Below, in pieces: positions 1 to 5,983 of a stretch of 13,227 nt of DNA. The notes under the pieces are model-generated. The model was given only the letters and a program-made list of their open reading frames with translations. It did no database searches and had not been told where the DNA came from. A program made the position numbers and the translations under genes. The DNA comes from Proteiniphilum sp. Lineage in GTDB: Bacteria > Bacteroidota > Bacteroidia > Bacteroidales > Dysgonomonadaceae. The stretch's first letter is position 1; each line of letters opens with the position of its first letter. The stretch lies in contig JAIRSV010000084.1 of NCBI GenBank assembly GCA_031255275.1, positions 1 through 13,227 on the forward strand, given 5' to 3'.

Positions 1-47
1 GCCAGTAAAACAAACAGGCCTGTCAATATGACTACTCTTCTCTTCAT
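1..47 (-). CDS. 5' end of an exported protein gene (partial)
   Basis: Only the first 15 codons are in the window; the gene runs off the left edge. The minus strand reads ATG at 47-45, then MKRRVVILTGLFVLL: two arginines after a lysine, followed by a hydrophobic core, as in the start of a Sec signal peptide. It lies on the same strand and downstream of the His-rich membrane protein gene at 200-547, so the two could be co-transcribed. In Bacteroidales such small His-rich proteins often precede a TonB-dependent receptor gene, which is what I would guess here, but nothing beyond the signal peptide can be seen. A different reading frame also stays open through this stretch (see 48-193), so the start is not certain. 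Confidence 0.4.
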   Translation of the reverse strand, partial: MKRRVVILTGLFVLL

Positions 48-193
48 GTGGTATAAATAATGGTTTTAAAATAAAATGACAGAATATACCCCGCCGGTCA
101 GCGGTGTAGTTGACGAATAGCAGACGCACCGAATCTTCCGGACGGAAAACAGCGAAACTGCCCTCCGATACCAACGGAAAGTCGGGGCGATGA
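48..193 (-). pseudogene. Possible coding remnant between two genes
   Basis: Between the His-rich protein gene and the signal-peptide start at 47, one minus-strand frame is open without a stop from about 193 to the window edge. It has no ATG. Its middle part, around HRPDFPLVSEGSFAVFRPED and then VRLLFVNYTADRRGIF, has protein-like composition and ordinary codon choice for this genome. I do not recognise a family. It may be a leftover of a broken gene, or a real gene end whose start was lost. Chance openness over about 64 codons is quite possible, so this is a weak call. Confidence 0.22.
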
Positions 194-199
194 ATTTGC

Positions 200-547
200 T
201 TAGAATAAGGTAGGGGGCGCCCGCAGGGAGATACAGGCAGAAGTGTTGGCGAAAATTCTTTTCTCAAAGAAAGGCAGGATAAATACCTGCAACAAAAATA
301 AGATTCCCAGGCTCACAGCACACACATCCGCTGCAAGTGTCTGAAAAGCGGACAATGATGAGATCAGCGATAGTTCACTGTCGGTGTGTGTACCTGTCTG
401 GGCATGGGCTTTATTGTGAAGATGGGAATGGACAATGGTAGCGCCGTTAATGATATGGCTATGGGAAAAAAAGCAGATATTCACATAGTAAAATGTGAAT
501 ATCACAAACAGAATGGAAGCGATCAGCCGTTTATTTTCCCGAGACAT
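200..547 (-). CDS. Small His-rich two-helix membrane protein, function unknown
   Basis: The product is 115 aa from the ATG at 547. A hydrophobic helix at about residues 8-27 is followed by an extracytoplasmic loop rich in histidine (His29, 31, 40, 42, 44, 48 and 54, in the pattern HSH, HSHLH, THTD). A second helix covers about 72-95, and the tail is short and basic with an RAPP motif. Family resemblance: uncharacterised Bacteroidales proteins with an HSH...GxTIVHSH core, often next to TonB-dependent receptor genes. The His pattern suggests metal (zinc, copper or iron) contact, which is inference only. The ATG at 547 is preferred over a TTG at 568, because a consensus promoter -7 box covers 566-573 and the TTG would lie inside it. 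The 5' leader is therefore very short. Confidence 0.75.
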   Translation of the reverse strand: MSRENKRLIASILFVIFTFYYVNICFFSHSHIINGATIVHSHLHNKAHAQTGTHTDSELSLISSLSAFQTLAADVCAVSLGILFLLQVFILPFFEKRIFANTSACISLRAPPTLF

Positions 548-565
548 TCCCTTATTTTTGATTTG

Positions 566-596
566 CAAAAATAAGGTTTTTTACTTGAACAGCAAA
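566..596 (-). promoter_or_regulatory. Bacteroidota-type promoter for the His-rich protein gene
   Basis: On the minus strand, TTTG (593-596) is followed after 19 nt by TATTTTTG (566-573). This matches the -33 TTTG / -7 TAnnTTTG consensus of the Bacteroidota primary sigma factor. The expected transcript start is only about 10-15 nt before the ATG at 547. Confidence 0.7.
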
Positions 597-629
597 CATC
601 TCACCGGCATCGGAAACGGTGTATATTTT

Positions 630-940
630 TCAAGAAAAGGATTTGGGAGATAAAACGTATCTGTTTCGATGGCGGAATTTTTGATAATAGCACAGCTCTT
701 TGATAAAATTCTCAGCGAGAAACAGCTTCTGTACATTCAGGAAAGAGGCAGGAGACAGCGTATCGTCCGGATTGGGATAAAGATCGAAGCTGGTGATATA
801 TTCTCCGTTCCGGTCTGCAGAATATAAATCGGTTTGGTTTGACCGCTATTCATTGCGTCTTCTTTCAGGTGCATGTCCATGTCTGTTAGGACTGACCAAT
901 ACTTCTGCTTGAACACATATCTTTTGCGGGAGAGGGATGA
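630..940 (-). pseudogene. Frameshifted gene remnant, family not recognised
   Basis: The minus strand carries two protein-like segments in different frames. The first runs from 940 to about 840 after an in-frame TAA at 941-943 and reads SLSRKRYVFKQKYWSVLTDM, then DMHLKEDAMNSGQTKPIY. Near 826-845 the coding sense moves to another frame, continuing ADRNGEYITSFDLYPNPDD, then TLSPASFLNVQKLFLAENF, to a TGA at 630-632. Neither segment has a good start codon at its head. The aromatic-rich sequence, acidic loops and codon use look like a degraded Bacteroidota gene, perhaps of a secreted beta-rich protein. I could not assign it to a family with confidence. Neighbouring decay (48-193 and the lone sRNA-like unit) fits a locus that has lost genes. 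Confidence 0.45.
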
Positions 941-975
941 TTAACGATGATCCGGTTCGAGGTTTACCGGCTTAC

Positions 976-1007
976 ATAAAAAAGAAATGGTTGTCTCACG
1001 ACAACCA
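976..1007 (-). terminator. Intrinsic terminator, minus strand
   Basis: The inverted repeat TGGTTGTC / GACAACCA (988-995 and 1000-1007, loop 996-999) is perfect. On the minus strand it is followed by TTTCTTTTTT (987-978). The T run is on one side only, so termination is for minus-strand transcription. Confidence 0.75.
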
Positions 1008-1047
1008 ATCTTCATTGTTAACCTTAAATCTAATACCATGAAAAACA
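976..1047 (-). ncRNA. Putative ~70-nt small RNA, PUL antisense sRNA-like
   Basis: A full consensus promoter (1053-1084) and a strong intrinsic terminator (976-1007) on the same strand bracket only about 70 nt, which is the layout of a small RNA gene. On the opposite strand the same DNA reads like the 5' leader and first codons of a susC-type gene: a short AT-rich leader, ATG at 1038, five more sense codons, then TAA at 1059-1061. This layout matches what is known of the cis-encoded antisense RNAs (DonS type) of Bacteroides polysaccharide utilisation loci, which lie opposite the susC leader. Here the susC-like gene appears lost. The assignment to that family is from memory of the arrangement, not from an alignment. 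An alternative is a 32-codon peptide starting at 1040, but the terminator hairpin lies inside it. Confidence 0.5.
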
Positions 1048-1052
1048 CGATG

Positions 1053-1084
1053 CAAAGATAACGTGTTCTTTTTATTCCTCCAAA
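1053..1084 (-). promoter_or_regulatory. Consensus Bacteroidota promoter of the sRNA-like unit
   Basis: On the minus strand, TTTG (1081-1084) is followed after exactly 20 nt by TATCTTTG (1053-1060), a complete match to -33/-7. No gene of normal size lies between it and the terminator at 976-1007. Confidence 0.72.
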
Positions 1085-1323
1085 CAATCCGACGGGAAAT
1101 ATCCCTGATTTAATTTTCTTTAGTGATTTGAGACACAGCGTTGCAGCCGGACGGTTACGGATTAGTCTTTGTTTACATATTTTGAAAATTGTTTTTGCGG
1201 AATCCGGAATTTCATCCCGGACGACCCCTCCGCCGGACATGATCCGTATACCGGATACGGCTGCCGGTGAAGAGAGATGTAACCTGACGGGAATAAATGA
1301 GGTCAAATAAGAAAAAAAGAACG

Positions 1324-1331
1324 TACCTTTG
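1324..1331 (+). promoter_or_regulatory. -7 promoter element upstream of the DUF2807 gene
   Basis: TACCTTTG fits TAnnTTTG. No clear TTTG is present 19-20 nt upstream. If used, the leader to the ATG at 1443 would be about 105 nt. The stretch 1085-1320 before it holds only a small inverted repeat, CCGTAT / ATACGG at 1244-1260, and no convincing gene. Confidence 0.45.
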
Positions 1332-1442
1332 CGCTTCGGGTTGAAATTGCATATATCGAGATTTTACCCGCGCAATGCAGGGGATCCGGACGTAATCTGC
1401 ACGGAAAATATGAAACTGAATACAACTAAATACAATTAAGCA

Positions 1443-2264
1443 ATGAAGACATTATTCACAATTATCCTCGCTGCGGCGACGTTTGCCGGCGCTTCGGCAC
1501 AAGACAGAGTCATAAGGCAAAATCGCCCGACAGCATCATTTACCGCCATCAAAGCCTCGGGCGGATGGGATGTCACCGTTCGCCAGGGCAAACAGCAGTC
1601 GGTTTCCGTAGAAATAAGCGAAAGGCTGCTGGACAGGGCTGTCGTGGAAGTTAAGAACGGCACGCTGCATATTTATAGCAAAAGCGGCTTTTCCATTTCC
1701 GGCTGGCACAGTACGGTACAAAAAGCGTATGTCACCGTTACGGATTTGGAAAGGGTAGAGGCATCGGGGGGAGTGGAAATCAGTTTTGAAACGCCCGTAA
1801 AAACCGACAGTTTTGAACTTGCACTGAGTGGCGGCGTCGACCTGGAAGATTTGCAGCTGGACTGCGATCGCTTTAAGGGAAACTTTTCCGGCGGCTGCGA
1901 CGCGGAGATCAGGTTTATTGCCGTGCAGACCGTGAGGGCTGATATGAGCGGCGGCTGCGATGTGGAACTGTGTGATATAGCTGCGCGGACAACCCGGATT
2001 TCCGCCAGCGGCGGTTGTGACGTCGAACTGACAGGCAAGGCCGACGAACTCATTTTAAATGCCAGCGGCGGATGTGACGTTTCAGCCTCCGGTCTCACTG
2101 CGCGCGACTGCAATGCCAGCTTCTCGGGCGCTGCCGACGCGAGTATCCGGGTAACAGACCGTCTTGATGTGACGGTGTCGGGATCAGCAGACGTCACCTG
2201 TCACGGCAATCCGGGCGAAGTAAACAAAAAAGTAAGTAAAAGCAGTTCACTGAAGTTCATCTGA
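1443..2264 (+). CDS. DUF2807 head-GIN domain protein, exported, with SGG repeats
   Basis: The product is 273 aa. A signal peptide occupies residues 1-19 (MKTLFTIILAAATFAGASA), with likely cleavage before QD. The rest matches the putative auto-transporter adhesin, head GIN domain family (DUF2807): a first F-x-A-I-x-ASGGWDVTV strand pair, then a repetitive beta structure. An SGG/SGx turn recurs every 18-21 residues, at about 39, 108, 129, 149, 169, 189, 208, 228 and 246, as expected for a right-handed beta-helix. Four consecutive turns have cysteine right after SGG (Cys152, 172, 192 and 211, in SGGCD), which would stack as a ladder. The function of the family is unknown; a cell-surface or periplasmic role is inferred from the signal peptide. 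The gene is monocistronic and convergent with the FemAB-like gene. Confidence 0.85.
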   Translation: MKTLFTIILAAATFAGASAQDRVIRQNRPTASFTAIKASGGWDVTVRQGKQQSVSVEISERLLDRAVVEVKNGTLHIYSKSGFSISGWHSTVQKAYVTVTDLERVEASGGVEISFETPVKTDSFELALSGGVDLEDLQLDCDRFKGNFSGGCDAEIRFIAVQTVRADMSGGCDVELCDIAARTTRISASGGCDVELTGKADELILNASGGCDVSASGLTARDCNASFSGAADASIRVTDRLDVTVSGSADVTCHGNPGEVNKKVSKSSSLKFI

Positions 2265-2322
2265 CGGGAAGGCAACCTCCGTTTTCCGGGTGTTTCTCCC
2301 GCTCGCTGCGGCCCCGGCGCTT

Positions 2323-3309
2323 TCAGTCATAGATCCGGTTGGCAAAAAAGTTGAGCAACCCCCAGTTGAACCGGTACCAGCGTCTCGTGGCTTTCTGCTT
2401 GCCGCCGAACTGGAGCAGAAAGCGCGGGCGCCCGGCGTTTTTATTCAGAAAACCTACATCCATAAAATCGAAATAACGGAAACCCCTGTCTTCCGAAATC
2501 CGCATGGCCTGATAAATGGTGAAAATGGTAGGATAGAGTAATTTGTACCGTCTCGATTTGCCCCAGTAGCAGAGGCAGTAAACCGTCTCCCCTTTCTCGA
2601 ACCCCAGAATGACGCCCCCGATAATTTTGCCCAGGTGGCGGACAAGCAATATTTTTCCCCTGCCGGTCATGATGCTGTGGCGGAAAAAATTCTCGAAATA
2701 CCGGTAGGGAGGAAACCAGCGCAGGATCTTTCGGCTGTTCGCATTCCGGATCAGCCTGTAAACTTCCGGCAACTTCTCTTCGGATGTAAATTCCTCTATC
2801 ACGACGCCCTTTTTCAGCGCCTTGTTGACCTGATTCTTCCTCGTTTTCGAAAGCTGATCCCATATTTTCCTTTTACGCTGGAGCGAGTTCCGGATATTGA
2901 TCCATTTTACGGAATAGAACCTGTTCTCGCGAAACCCCTTATAGCCGAAAATGGCATTGCCCAGATCCTTGTAGCGAATGAGAAAGACTCGGTTGCGCAC
3001 CTCCCTTACCAGATGCGCAATGAGGGCGTCAAAAATTTCTATCTGCGGCAGTTTTTCCCCGAAAAAGGCCGGCTGCCGGGAAATGAAGCATCTCTTAAAA
3101 AGCTTGCCTCTGAGAAAACGGTTGATTCGCACAATGACGGCAAACATGGAGGCTACGGGAACGTCGCCGTCAAAGGCTACAAGCATCAGGGGAGTACAGG
3201 CGGGAATATTGCCGTACCGGTCAAACGACGAAGGAGTGTGAAAAAAACCGGTATCCTCCATCGGGGGAAGATCCTCCTTGCGATAATATGTTTTTATACT
3301 GTATCCCAT
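2323..3309 (-). CDS. FemAB/GNAT-like acyl- or aminoacyltransferase
   Basis: The product is 328 aa with no signal peptide or membrane helix. It fits the FemAB-like branch of the GNAT fold, as in cell-wall aminoacyltransferases and the GNAT_6/BioF2-like domain. A first half ends near IRYKDLGNAIFGYKGFREN. A very basic segment follows (SLQRKRKIWDQLSKTRKNQV), which resembles the W-x-x-L-x-K-x-x-R-x-x-I/V motif typical of such proteins. A second GNAT half contains KIIGGVILGFEKGETVYCLC and a late RYFDFMDVGF stretch. The family moves an acyl or aminoacyl group onto an amine, often in the cell envelope; the substrate cannot be told here. The gene has its own promoter (3345-3374) and stands alone, convergent with the DUF2807 gene 58 nt away. 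Confidence 0.7.
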   Translation of the reverse strand: MGYSIKTYYRKEDLPPMEDTGFFHTPSSFDRYGNIPACTPLMLVAFDGDVPVASMFAVIVRINRFLRGKLFKRCFISRQPAFFGEKLPQIEIFDALIAHLVREVRNRVFLIRYKDLGNAIFGYKGFRENRFYSVKWINIRNSLQRKRKIWDQLSKTRKNQVNKALKKGVVIEEFTSEEKLPEVYRLIRNANSRKILRWFPPYRYFENFFRHSIMTGRGKILLVRHLGKIIGGVILGFEKGETVYCLCYWGKSRRYKLLYPTIFTIYQAMRISEDRGFRYFDFMDVGFLNKNAGRPRFLLQFGGKQKATRRWYRFNWGLLNFFANRIYD

Positions 3310-3344
3310 ATTTGTTTGAGGGTGCGACCCGAATCATTGAAAAA

Positions 3345-3374
3345 CAAAAGTACGAAAGAATATTAGTATTACAA
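3345..3374 (-). promoter_or_regulatory. Consensus promoter of the FemAB-like gene
   Basis: On the minus strand, TTG (3372-3374) is followed after 19 nt by TACTTTTG (3345-3352). The spacing and both boxes fit the Bacteroidota -33/-7 consensus, about 35 nt before the ATG at 3309. Confidence 0.7.
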
Positions 3375-3596
3375 TAGGTCTGCAGGACTGACGCGTCAAA
3401 ATTCCGGCCGTTTCCATCGCCTGTATCGCGGCCACCGCAGGGAGAAAGGGGTGTTCCCGGAAAGCTCCCGGGAATCTTCCCGAAGGTCTGGGAGAAAACC
3501 TCCGGTGGGACGGGCTGACCGTGTGTATCAAAATAAATTTTGATGTGCCGGTTCCGAATAGGGATAAACAATGGTTTCAGGTTTTTAAAATTTGTG
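3375..3596. other. Non-coding divergent spacer with two inverted repeats
   Basis: No gene is convincing between the FemAB-like promoter and galE. Two structures are visible: TTCCCGG / CCGGGAA (3454-3460 and 3468-3474, 7-nt loop), and the AT-rich perfect palindrome ATCAAAAT-AA-ATTTTGAT at 3527-3544. The second ends 52 nt upstream of the galE -7 box. Neither has a T run, so they are not terminators. Confidence 0.5.
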
Positions 3597-3604
3597 TAAT
3601 TTTG
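3597..3604 (+). promoter_or_regulatory. -7 promoter element of galE
   Basis: TAATTTTG matches TAnnTTTG. A TTTC (3575-3578) lies 18 nt upstream and may act as a weak -33. The leader to the ATG at 3641 is about 30 nt. Confidence 0.55.
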
Positions 3605-3640
3605 CAGACTGACGAAATGTAAACAGATAAAATACTTTTT

Positions 3641-4663
3641 ATGGCAAAAAAAATTCTTGTAACAGGAGGAACCGGATATATCGGTTCGCATACGGTGGTC
3701 GAACTGCAGCAGGCCGGGTATGAGGTAGTGATTGTGGATAACCTTTCCAATTCCAGCGCCGATGTGCTGGAGGGCATCACCCGCATTACGGGGAAACGTC
3801 CCGTTTTCGACAAGCTTGACTGCACCGATTTTGAGGCGCTGAAAGCGCTGTTTAAGAAATATACCTTCGACGGTATCATCCACTTTGCGGCCAGCAAGGC
3901 GGTAGGCGAATCGGTGGAAAAGCCGCTGATGTACTACCGCAACAACCTGGTGTCGCTGATCAATCTGCTGGAACTGATGCCGCAGCATGATGTGAAGGGG
4001 ATTGTATTTTCCTCGTCGTGCACCGTTTACGGGGAACCGGACAAGAATCCGATCGACGAAAACGCCCCTGTCAAACCGGCTACGTCGCCCTACGGAAACA
4101 CCAAACAGATTAACGAGGAGATCATTCGTGATTTCATCCATTCGGGTGCCCCCGTCAGGAGCATAATCCTTCGTTACTTCAATCCCATCGGCGCCCACCC
4201 GTCGGCAGAGATCGGCGAACTGCCCATCGGCGTACCGCAAAACCTGGTGCCCTACATCACACAGACGGGAGCCGGTATACGGCGACAACTGAGCGTGTTC
4301 GGCAACGACTACAATACGCCCGACGGCTCCTGCATCCGTGATTTCATCAACGTGGTGGATCTGGCCAGGGCGCATGTGGTCGCGATCGGGCGGATGCTGG
4401 ATAATAAATCGGATGAGAGGGTGGAGATATTCAACCTGGGTACGGGAACGGGGCTGTCGGTACTGGAACTGATTGCGGTATTCGAAAAAGTGTCGGGCAA
4501 GCCCTTGAACTACAAGATCACCGGACGAAGGGAAGGCGATATTGAGCAAATCTGGGCTCAACCCGACAGGGCCAATAATGTATTGGGCTGGAAAGCGACC
4601 GAAACCGTCGAAGATACCATCGCTTCTGCCTGGAAATGGCAGCAGCGCCTGGGTCAGAAATAG
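3641..4663 (+). CDS. galE: UDP-glucose 4-epimerase
   Basis: The 340-aa product is the normal length for GalE, which interconverts UDP-glucose and UDP-galactose in the cytoplasm using tightly bound NAD. It is an extended short-chain dehydrogenase/reductase. The glycine-rich NAD loop is GGTGYIGSH at residues 9-17. HFAASKAVGES (81-91) is the family signature. The catalytic Ser is in SSSCTVYG (Ser126), and the catalytic Tyr-x-x-x-Lys is Tyr151/Lys155 in SPYGNTKQ. The sugar-site segment GRREGDIEQIWAQ (295-307) has Ile304 where E. coli has Tyr299, a position that gates N-acetylated sugars. A smaller residue there might allow UDP-GalNAc as well, which is inference. The gene is single, with its own -7 element. 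Its last 10 nt overlap the end of the convergent winged-helix gene. Confidence 0.95.
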   Translation: MAKKILVTGGTGYIGSHTVVELQQAGYEVVIVDNLSNSSADVLEGITRITGKRPVFDKLDCTDFEALKALFKKYTFDGIIHFAASKAVGESVEKPLMYYRNNLVSLINLLELMPQHDVKGIVFSSSCTVYGEPDKNPIDENAPVKPATSPYGNTKQINEEIIRDFIHSGAPVRSIILRYFNPIGAHPSAEIGELPIGVPQNLVPYITQTGAGIRRQLSVFGNDYNTPDGSCIRDFINVVDLARAHVVAIGRMLDNKSDERVEIFNLGTGTGLSVLELIAVFEKVSGKPLNYKITGRREGDIEQIWAQPDRANNVLGWKATETVEDTIASAWKWQQRLGQK

Positions 4664-4872
4664 TATTCCGCCACGAGATAAAACAGTTCGTTCCCGTCGA
4701 CAGAATATTCGATTTCGATCTTATTTTCGCGCGCCAGCCAGCCGATGGCGGTATGGAGGTCTTTTTCCGATAATCCGGAAGCTTCGCACAGTTTAGGTAT
4801 GTCCCACTTCCGGTAATCATTCAGCAGGTCCCAGATGACGCCCGCATTGGTTCCGATTATTTTCTTGTTCAT
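4654..4872 (-). CDS. Small winged helix-turn-helix protein (DUF2582-like)
   Basis: The product is 72 aa, and the whole length looks like one winged-helix domain. Helices are at about 6-20 (GVIWDLLNDYRKW), 24-31 (IPKLCEASG) and a recognition-type helix at 36-48 (EKDLHTAIGWLARE). A beta wing follows (KIEIEYSVDGNELFYLV). It matches the short winged helix-turn-helix family known as DUF2582, common in Bacteroidota. Its target is unknown, and DNA binding is inferred from the fold. The start at 4872 is the only ATG at the head of the domain. The 3' end overlaps the galE stop region by 10 nt, tail to tail. A perfect 26-base inverted repeat lies 32 nt upstream (4904-4931) and could be its own operator. 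Confidence 0.8.
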   Translation of the reverse strand: MNKKIIGTNAGVIWDLLNDYRKWDIPKLCEASGLSEKDLHTAIGWLARENKIEIEYSVDGNELFYLVAEYYF

Positions 4873-4903
4873 AAGTAGCTCTTTTTTTTAAAATTCGACT
4901 TCG

Positions 4904-4931
4904 GCATAACCAAAGCACGCTTTGGTTATGC
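4904..4931. repeat. Perfect 13-bp inverted repeat upstream of the winged-helix gene
   Basis: The arms GCATAACCAAAGC (4904-4916) and GCTTTGGTTATGC (4919-4931) are exact complements with a 2-nt spacer. No T run follows directly on either strand, so it is not a standard terminator. Its place in the leader or promoter of a DNA-binding-fold gene makes an operator or an RNA hairpin plausible. Confidence 0.7.
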
Positions 4932-4954
4932 TCCCGTTTGATAAAACAATTAAT

Positions 4955-5061
4955 GAGGCTGTCTCACAATTAAAATCAACGCTCGGGGAATTGGATATTC
5001 GAGTTTAACTCAGACAGATATCCGGTGAGATGAGTGTTAAAACAAATTGTGAGGCGGCCTT
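4955..5061. mobile_element. 107-bp inverted-repeat element, MITE-like or IS remnant
   Basis: The outer arms GAGGCTGTCTCACAATT (4955-4971) and AATTGTGAGGCGGCCTT (5045-5061) pair at 14 of 17 positions. Inside are the nested stems GGATAT...ATATCC and GAGTT-T-AACTC. GAGGCTGTCTCA resembles the ends of insertion sequences that are common in Bacteroidales, but there is no transposase and no clear target duplication. It may be a short non-autonomous element, an IS scar or a structured RNA. It sits between cdsA and the winged-helix gene. Confidence 0.45.
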
Positions 5062-5119
5062 GTTTTTTCAAACGTTTTTCGGAACGTTTTTGTTCTTATC
5101 CGCGGAAGGGGGGGATTTT

Positions 5120-5968
5120 TCAGAAAGAGAGGAACAGAATCAGGTAGAGAAAAACGGCGGGAACGGCCACCAGAAGGCTGTCGATCCGGTCAAGAATGCC
5201 GCCGTGTCCGGGAATGAGGTGTCCGGTATCCTTTACCTTGCAGGTTCGCTTGATAAGCGACTCAAACAGGTCGCCCAGCGTGCCGGACAGGGAGGCAACC
5301 ACGGCGAACCCCGCCCAGAAGGCAACGGAAAAACCGGGATAGAGACGGGCGAAGATCAGCGCGCCGAGTACGGTGAACAGAATGCCTGCGATGAAACCTT
5401 CCACCGATTTTTTGGGCGAGATGTGCTCCATCAGCTTGTGCCTCCCCACCAGCGATCCTATGAAATAGGCAGCCGTATCGTTTATCCACAGGAATACGAA
5501 GAGCGCCAGAACCGCCGGGGCCGAAGCCCCGCCGCCGTCGCCCGCAATATCGGGCTGAAGCGAATAGGATATGAACATGAGCAGGCTCAGCGGCATGGTG
5601 ATATAAATCTGTCCGAAAACCGAATAGATAATGCCGTGGAATACATCGTCCCTGTGGAGAAAAACGGCCGAAGCGACCAGTATAAGCAGGTAAGCAAGGA
5701 TGGCGGCAGGCAGGAGAGTGGTGCGGGTGCCCTCCAGGTGGAAGTAAACCGACACGAAGATGATAATTCCCAGCAGGATGTTGAATATTTTGCTGATGGC
5801 GTGAAAGGTATCTTTCTCCACCATGCGGTAAAACTCAAACAGGCCGAAACCCAGTATGGCCCCGAAAATGGCAAGGAATGAAAACCGGCCGCCCAGCAAA
5901 CCCGAAAGTATGACCAGGATATAAACAATTCCGGCTCCGGCGCGGACGGAAATATCTTTTATGCTCAT
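5120..5968 (-). CDS. cdsA: Phosphatidate cytidylyltransferase
   Basis: The product is 282 aa, an integral inner-membrane enzyme that makes CDP-diacylglycerol from phosphatidic acid and CTP, the branch point of phospholipid synthesis. Most of the chain is hydrophobic, with about seven or eight membrane segments (for example 12-45, 62-77, 86-104, 112-135, 152-172, 191-211, 216-229 and 265-282). The family signature S-x-x-K-R-x4-K-D-x-G-x2-I-P-x-H-G-G-x-x-D-R-x-D is complete at residues 237-263. The conserved GRHKLMEHISPKKSVEG loop is at about 175-191. The gene starts 15 nt after the DUF5606 gene stops, so the two form an operon driven from 6470-6501. No terminator is obvious after it; the first structure downstream is the element at 4955-5061. 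Confidence 0.95.
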   Translation of the reverse strand: MSIKDISVRAGAGIVYILVILSGLLGGRFSFLAIFGAILGFGLFEFYRMVEKDTFHAISKIFNILLGIIIFVSVYFHLEGTRTTLLPAAILAYLLILVASAVFLHRDDVFHGIIYSVFGQIYITMPLSLLMFISYSLQPDIAGDGGGASAPAVLALFVFLWINDTAAYFIGSLVGRHKLMEHISPKKSVEGFIAGILFTVLGALIFARLYPGFSVAFWAGFAVVASLSGTLGDLFESLIKRTCKVKDTGHLIPGHGGILDRIDSLLVAVPAVFLYLILFLSF

Positions 5969-5983
5969 GACAAAAAAAACGAG

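Noticed and set aside
944..1040. 32-codon minus-strand peptide inside the sRNA-like unit
   Set aside because: The intrinsic terminator hairpin and T run fall inside the reading frame, so the message would end before the stop codon.
941..1306. 121-codon minus-strand open frame
   Set aside because: It crosses the consensus promoter (1053-1084) and the terminator (976-1007), has low-quality composition and matches no family I know.
3221..4561. 446-codon minus-strand open frame antisense to galE
   Set aside because: It is a mirror of the galE coding frame and covers the FemAB-like promoter. galE has complete catalytic motifs on the other strand.
5071..5091. Direct repeat AACGTTTTT twice, 3 nt apart, downstream of cdsA
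   Set aside because: It is short and in an AT-rich spacer with no further copies, so chance is the simplest explanation.
5030..5881. 283-codon plus-strand open frame opposite cdsA
   Set aside because: Polar, repetitive composition mirrors the membrane protein on the other strand, which carries the full CdsA signature.
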